Positions 7,218 through 10,316 of a stretch of DNA of 10,316 nt are shown one piece after another (position 1 is the first letter of the stretch; each line of letters opens with the position of its first letter). The position numbers and the translations under genes are program-made. The stretch lies in contig USPF01000063.1 of NCBI GenBank assembly GCA_900556555.1, forward strand, positions 1 through 10,316, given 5' to 3'. The notes below the pieces were generated by a model, which was not told where the DNA came from, did no database searches, and saw only the letters and a program-made list of their open reading frames with translations. This stretch comes from an uncultured Blautia sp. Its GTDB lineage: Bacteria; Bacillota; Clostridia; Lachnospirales; Lachnospiraceae.

Positions 7218-8015
7218 TTAAATCCTCCTGTTTTTCTTATACTTTTTCTCCGGATTTCTGTATTTGCCCGGATTTTTTACAGGTTTTCCGCCACGGTACA
7301 CCTCTTGTACAGGTGCACGTTTTCCTGCTTCCAGCTGTTTTTGTAACTCTTCCTGTTCTTTATCAGTAGCTTCCCTGTATTCTCCCACTGCCAGATTTCC
7401 CAGTGTAAGGTTCATAATGCGGATACGTTTCAGACTCTTCACTTCATACCCGAAATAACTGCACATCCTCCGGATCTGGCGGTTCAGGCCCTGGGTCAGA
7501 ACAATGCGGAAACTGCATTCTCCATCCTTTTGGACTCTGCATTTTCTGGTAATGGTTCCCAGTATAGGAACACCTTCCCGCATACCTTGAAGAAATTCCT
7601 CTGTCACAGGCTTGTCTACGGTCACAAGATATTCTTTTTCGTGGAAGTTTCCAGCTTTCATCATCTGATTCACCAGTTCACCCCGGTTTGTCAGCAAAAG
7701 AAGTCCCTCAGAATCTTTGTCAAGCCTTCCTGCATAATATACCCGAATGGGATAGTTAATATAAGAAATCACATTCTTTTTAACTCTCATATCAGCCGTA
7801 CATTCGATTCCTTTTGGTTTATAAAAAAGAAGAAGTACCTTTTTTTCCTGAAGCTTCACAGGCTTTCCATCCAGGCAAACACTGGAAGTCTCTTCTACCT
7901 GCATCCCACAGACCGCTGTTTTCCCATCGACTGTGATATGCCCCTGCTCCACAAGCCGGTCTGCTTCTCTTCTGGAACACACGCCTGCTTCACTCAAAAA
8001 TTTATTTAAACGCAT
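7218..8015 (-). CDS. rluF: 23S rRNA pseudouridine synthase, RluF-like
   Basis: Isomerises a specific uridine to pseudouridine in rRNA. It closely follows the E. coli RluF pattern (U2604 of 23S rRNA) from end to end. It has an N-terminal S4 RNA-binding domain, MRLNKFLSEAGVCSRREADR and onward (1-about 50). The catalytic domain contains YYAGRLDKDSEGLLLLTN, with catalytic Asp99. Further matches are HEKEYLVTVDKPVTEEFL, GVPILGT, and LNRQIRRMCSYFGYEVKSLK, then RIRIMNLTLG. The 265 residues include a strongly basic tail (about 230-265, rich in Lys and Arg) that could add RNA contacts. The ATG at 8015 has GAGGAG 7 nt upstream. It is the first gene of the run with ligA, which begins 6 nt after its stop. 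RluB/RluE-type relatives share the fold, but the sequence is closest to RluF, so target-site assignment is inference. Confidence 0.92.
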   Translation of the reverse strand: MRLNKFLSEAGVCSRREADRLVEQGHITVDGKTAVCGMQVEETSSVCLDGKPVKLQEKKVLLLFYKPKGIECTADMRVKKNVISYINYPIRVYYAGRLDKDSEGLLLLTNRGELVNQMMKAGNFHEKEYLVTVDKPVTEEFLQGMREGVPILGTITRKCRVQKDGECSFRIVLTQGLNRQIRRMCSYFGYEVKSLKRIRIMNLTLGNLAVGEYREATDKEQEELQKQLEAGKRAPVQEVYRGGKPVKNPGKYRNPEKKYKKNRRI

Positions 8016-8052
8016 AAAATTTCTCCTCTAAAATATGATACTTCATTTAAGA

Positions 8053-8081
8053 ATTATAACAATATCTTAGGAATCCTACAA
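8053..8081 (-). promoter_or_regulatory. Promoter of the rluF-ligA-cls-metA run
   Basis: On the minus strand there is a perfect TATAAT (8053-8058) preceded by TGT, giving an extended -10 element. A weak -35, TTGTAG (8076-8081), lies 17 nt upstream. The start would fall near 8046, about 30 nt before the rluF ATG. The extended -10 compensates for the poor -35. Confidence 0.7.
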
Positions 8082-8128
8082 CTCTTGTTTTTATCTTCGT
8101 TGGATATAAAAAATCTCTTCTGCTCTGC

Positions 8129-8158
8129 TTGCTATTTTTATAGTATTCAAGGTATAAT
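8129..8158 (+). promoter_or_regulatory. Promoter of the cell-wall-binding repeat gene
   Basis: TTGCTA (8129-8134, 4/6) and TATAAT (8153-8158, 6/6) are separated by 18 nt. Transcription would start near 8165, about 37 nt before the ATG at 8202. AGAGGA (8189-8194) serves as the ribosome binding site, 7 nt before the start codon. It diverges from the rluF promoter, and the two -35 elements are about 47 bp apart, leaving room for a shared regulator, though I see no clear operator. Confidence 0.7.
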
Positions 8159-8201
8159 AAGAAAAACTCTATTAGAATAATGAACCAAAGAGGAAAAAAT
8201 C

Positions 8202-9341
8202 ATGAAAAATATTATAAAAAACGTCTTTTTATGGACATTTATCCTGCTTCTTGGAGCATTTTTCTTGTTTGCTCCCCAATATGTATTTATGATTGCGAAG
8301 AATTATATGGTTTCCCGGGAAAATGTTCAGGATGTAAAAAAAGAAGAACATTGGATTTACAATTCCAACGGACGCCGCTATCTCTGTGCAGATGGTACTT
8401 ATGTCCAGGACACCAGCAAGGAAGTCAATGGTGTCACATATTATTTCAACTCTAAGGGCTATGTAAGAACCGGTTGGCTCCAGGAAAAAGGCCAGCTTTA
8501 CCACCGCAATCCAGATGGTACTGCTACCACAGGCTGGTTCGAAGATGAAAATGGAAAATACTATCTAAATGAAGATGGTTCCCCAAAAACAGGCTGGAAT
8601 GATCTGGATGGAAAAAAATACTATTTTGATAATGCCGGGGTAATGGCTACCGGAATCGTTGAAATTGAAGGTGTCCGGCATATGTTTGGTGCAGACGGAA
8701 CAGTGACCCCCGGATGGGCTAAAACGGATGGCAAATACTATTATCTTGATGAATCCGGTGTTATAGCTACTGGTTTTAAGGATATTGACGGAAAAAGCTA
8801 TTTCTTCCGGGAAGACGGCCTCATGGCCACCGGCTGGATTTCCAGCAATGGAGATCGCTACTATGCCAATACAGATGGTTCCCTGGTGAAAAATGCCTGG
8901 ATTGACGAAGGCGGCCAGAAGCATTTCGTAGGCTCTGACGGAAAAGAACAGAAAGGCTGGGTCACAGTCAGCGGGAAAAAATATTTTATCACAGAAGATG
9001 GCATTCTTGCCCAGTCCGGCTGGCTGAAGCAGGATGATAAATGGTACTATATTAATTCTGACGGAAGTGCAAGAACAGGGCTGTTTCAGGACAGCGGGAA
9101 ATGGTATTATCTCACAGGCGAAGGTAAATTGGTAGACGGATGGGTAGAAAATGATGGCAAAAAATACTATCTGGCAAACGCCCAGCTTATGACCGGCTGG
9201 AGACAAATTGGAGATAAACAATATTATTTCAATGAAGACGGAACCATGGCTACCGGCTGGATTACCTTGAACGGAAAATCCTATTTTCTCCGGGAAGACG
9301 GAAGTCTTGACAACACTGCTGTAAAACAAGAAACACCATAA
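8202..9341 (+). CDS. Membrane-anchored cell-wall-binding repeat protein (choline/glucan-binding-like repeats)
   Basis: The 379 residues consist of a short N-terminal basic stretch, one hydrophobic segment (about 8-33, WTFILLLGAFFLFAPQYVFM), a short linker, and then about 16 tandem repeats of about 20 residues filling 50-376. The repeat is roughly GW-x(3-4)-G-K-x-YY-x(3)-DG-x(3)-TG, for example GKKYYFDNAGVMATGI and GKWYYLTGEGKLVDGW. This is the pattern of the CW_binding_1 repeats that bind choline-substituted teichoic acids or glucans through aromatic residues in a beta-solenoid. There is no catalytic domain, so it is probably a wall-docking or surface-coating protein. The hydrophobic segment lacks a clear signal peptidase site, so it may be an uncleaved anchor. 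The ligand is unknown. It is transcribed alone, with a promoter upstream and a strong terminator after the stop. The gene has its own start with a good ribosome binding site, and no frameshift is seen. Confidence 0.92.
   Translation: MKNIIKNVFLWTFILLLGAFFLFAPQYVFMIAKNYMVSRENVQDVKKEEHWIYNSNGRRYLCADGTYVQDTSKEVNGVTYYFNSKGYVRTGWLQEKGQLYHRNPDGTATTGWFEDENGKYYLNEDGSPKTGWNDLDGKKYYFDNAGVMATGIVEIEGVRHMFGADGTVTPGWAKTDGKYYYLDESGVIATGFKDIDGKSYFFREDGLMATGWISSNGDRYYANTDGSLVKNAWIDEGGQKHFVGSDGKEQKGWVTVSGKKYFITEDGILAQSGWLKQDDKWYYINSDGSARTGLFQDSGKWYYLTGEGKLVDGWVENDGKKYYLANAQLMTGWRQIGDKQYYFNEDGTMATGWITLNGKSYFLREDGSLDNTAVKQETP
8350..9330 (+). repeat. Tandem array of about 16 diverged 60-nt coding repeats
   Basis: Units of about 60 nt encode the roughly 20-residue wall-binding repeats. 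At the DNA level they are mostly diverged, but some words recur closely: ATGGCcACCGGCTGGATT near 8823 and ATGGCtACCGGCTGGATT near 9247. The motif for GKSYF-x-REDG also occurs twice (units 8 and 16). This suggests duplication of units within the gene. Confidence 0.8.
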
Positions 9342-9346
9342 TCACA

Positions 9347-9388
9347 AAAAGCTGCTGATTGTTTTTCGCAAACAAATCAGCAGCTTTT
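9347..9388. terminator. Strong bidirectional intrinsic terminator between convergent genes
   Basis: AAAAGCTGCTGATT (9347-9360) pairs perfectly with AATCAGCAGCTTTT (9375-9388). The stem continues through GTTT/AAAC, with one bulged A, to a TTCGC loop. On the plus strand it is followed by ATTTTTC. On the minus strand it is followed by a T-run from the A-tract at 9346-9350. It sits 5 nt after the plus-strand stop and 8 nt after the minus-strand stop at 9397, so it serves both genes. Confidence 0.93.
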
Positions 9389-9396
9389 ATTTTTCA

Positions 9397-10299
9397 TTAC
9401 TGAAGTAAATCACTGAAAATATATCCTTCTTTACCCTGGTATTCTACTTTAATCCAGTTGTCATCAGCATTCTCCAGTTTTTTTACTTGTTCACCTTTTG
9501 AAAGGGTATCTATAATGTCTGAACCTGAGCTGGCTTCTGAACGCATATTACATACTTCTGATGTTGTAAGCATGTCTCCATTGTCAGCCATAACCGCAGT
9601 ATTTACTTTACTTCCTAACTCTTCTTCAAACTTTCTCAAAGATTCGTCACCTTCCATTGCTTCATTCAAAGCCGTTTCCACTTTTGAAATCAGCTCTTTC
9701 ACATCAGCTTCCTGTCTGGTCTTTTCAATGCATTCTTCGATATCAGCATCGCTGTCATCATTGTGAATCTTGTACTTTCCTTCTTCGTCTGCATAGACAT
9801 AGACTACAGAAAGACCCGGTGCAGGTGTCTCTACATCTTTGAATTTCAAGTCATAAGAAGCAAAAACCACATAGGTGTTTTCATCCAGTCCCGGTTTTGT
9901 GTACACCTCTACATTCCTGTACTCTTCAATATAATCCGCATTGGTGACTTTTGTTTCATCTGTCTTACTAAAAGCATCTGTCAGCTCTTTCATTTTAGAA
10001 ACATCTTTCTGTCCCCATGCTACATAGAATTCTTCTATCAAGGCCGTTACTTCAGGGTGGGCATTCTTCGCAAGAGCATTATCGTCTTCCTCAGACTTTT
10101 CCTCTTCTGATTTTTCGGATTCTCCCGGCTCTTTCTCTTGTTCTGTTTTCTTGGAAGGTTCCTTTTCTTTTTTATCAGAAAATCCCCCTGTAATTGCTTT
10201 AATCCCCAAAAACAGGACAACCAGAGCAATCAGAATTGCCAGACCCAGAAGAATATACCTCAGATTATCTGAGAGCCATTCTCTGAAATTGTCTAACAT
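9397..10299 (-). CDS. Membrane-anchored protein with C-terminal bacterial SH3 domain
   Basis: The 300 residues begin with a short cytoplasmic tail and one membrane helix (about 14-34, YILLGLAILIALVVLFLGIK). A highly charged linker of Lys, Glu and Ser (about 41-75) follows. A folded middle region (about 78-178, from NAHPEVTALIEEFYVAWGQK to the VYVYADEEGKYKI strand) looks like an NTF2-type alpha+beta fold. Then come an acidic helical stretch (about 183-230) and a C-terminal SH3b domain (about 243-299, with CNMRSEASSGSDIIDTLSKG and GYIFSDLL). SH3b domains bind peptidoglycan or cell-surface ligands, so the C-terminal part is expected outside the membrane. The specific role is unknown and no enzymatic motif is seen. 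The ATG at 10299 has AAGGAGG 6 nt upstream, and its promoter lies beyond the window. It is convergent with the wall-binding repeat gene and may share an envelope role, but that is only proximity. Confidence 0.88.
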   Translation of the reverse strand: MLDNFREWLSDNLRYILLGLAILIALVVLFLGIKAITGGFSDKKEKEPSKKTEQEKEPGESEKSEEEKSEEDDNALAKNAHPEVTALIEEFYVAWGQKDVSKMKELTDAFSKTDETKVTNADYIEEYRNVEVYTKPGLDENTYVVFASYDLKFKDVETPAPGLSVVYVYADEEGKYKIHNDDSDADIEECIEKTRQEADVKELISKVETALNEAMEGDESLRKFEEELGSKVNTAVMADNGDMLTTSEVCNMRSEASSGSDIIDTLSKGEQVKKLENADDNWIKVEYQGKEGYIFSDLLQ

Positions 10300-10316
10300 A
10301 CCTGTCCTCCTTATAT

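Noticed and set aside
8565..9329. A 254-codon minus-strand open frame opposite the wall-binding repeats
   Set aside because: Its periodicity mirrors the tandem repeats of the plus-strand gene. It has no ribosome binding site and no recognisable protein features.
8350..9330. Regular 60-nt periodicity considered as a CRISPR or satellite array
   Set aside because: The units are diverged, in frame, and encode aromatic wall-binding repeats. There are no constant repeats with unique spacers.

Overview
The window looks like an ordinary stretch of chromosome from a low-GC Firmicute, most likely a gut clostridium of the Lachnospiraceae. The signs are AT-rich sequence, strong AGGAGG-type ribosome binding sites, consensus sigma-A promoters, an acetyl-CoA-type MetA, and a cell-wall-binding repeat protein of the kind common in that family. 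The placement comes from protein character and was not checked against a database. I see no prophage, insertion sequence, CRISPR array, rRNA, tRNA or riboswitch.

Layout, left to right. (a) 1-234: the first 78 codons of an unidentified minus-strand gene running off the left edge, with a long leader containing a hairpin. (b) 486-2304: a minus-strand operon of a MarR-family regulator and a MATE multidrug exporter. It is driven by a perfect consensus promoter embedded in a 17-bp inverted repeat, almost certainly the MarR operator, and is closed by a hairpin terminator. (c) 2382-2660: a short GNAT acetyltransferase that looks N-terminally truncated. (d) 2731-8015: a tight minus-strand run of rluF, ligA, cls and metA, with gaps or overlaps of +6, -11 and +37 nt. 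It is read from an extended -10 promoter upstream of rluF and ends at a terminator after metA. (e) 8202-9341, plus strand: a membrane-anchored protein made almost entirely of about 16 cell-wall-binding repeats, with its own promoter divergent from that of rluF. (f) 9397-10299, minus strand: a membrane-anchored protein with an acidic linker and a C-terminal bacterial SH3 domain. A bidirectional terminator separates (e) and (f).

How the genes work together. The MarR/MATE pair is a self-contained, probably drug- or metabolite-inducible efflux unit. The four-gene run joins 23S rRNA pseudouridylation, NAD-dependent DNA ligation, cardiolipin synthesis and the first committed step of methionine synthesis. 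These share a transcript but not an obvious pathway. The two right-hand proteins are probably both envelope proteins at the outer membrane face or wall. The observations most worth a second look are the MarR operator/promoter geometry and the LigA, which lacks the usual motif IV lysine. I did not find convincing evidence of an undescribed system.
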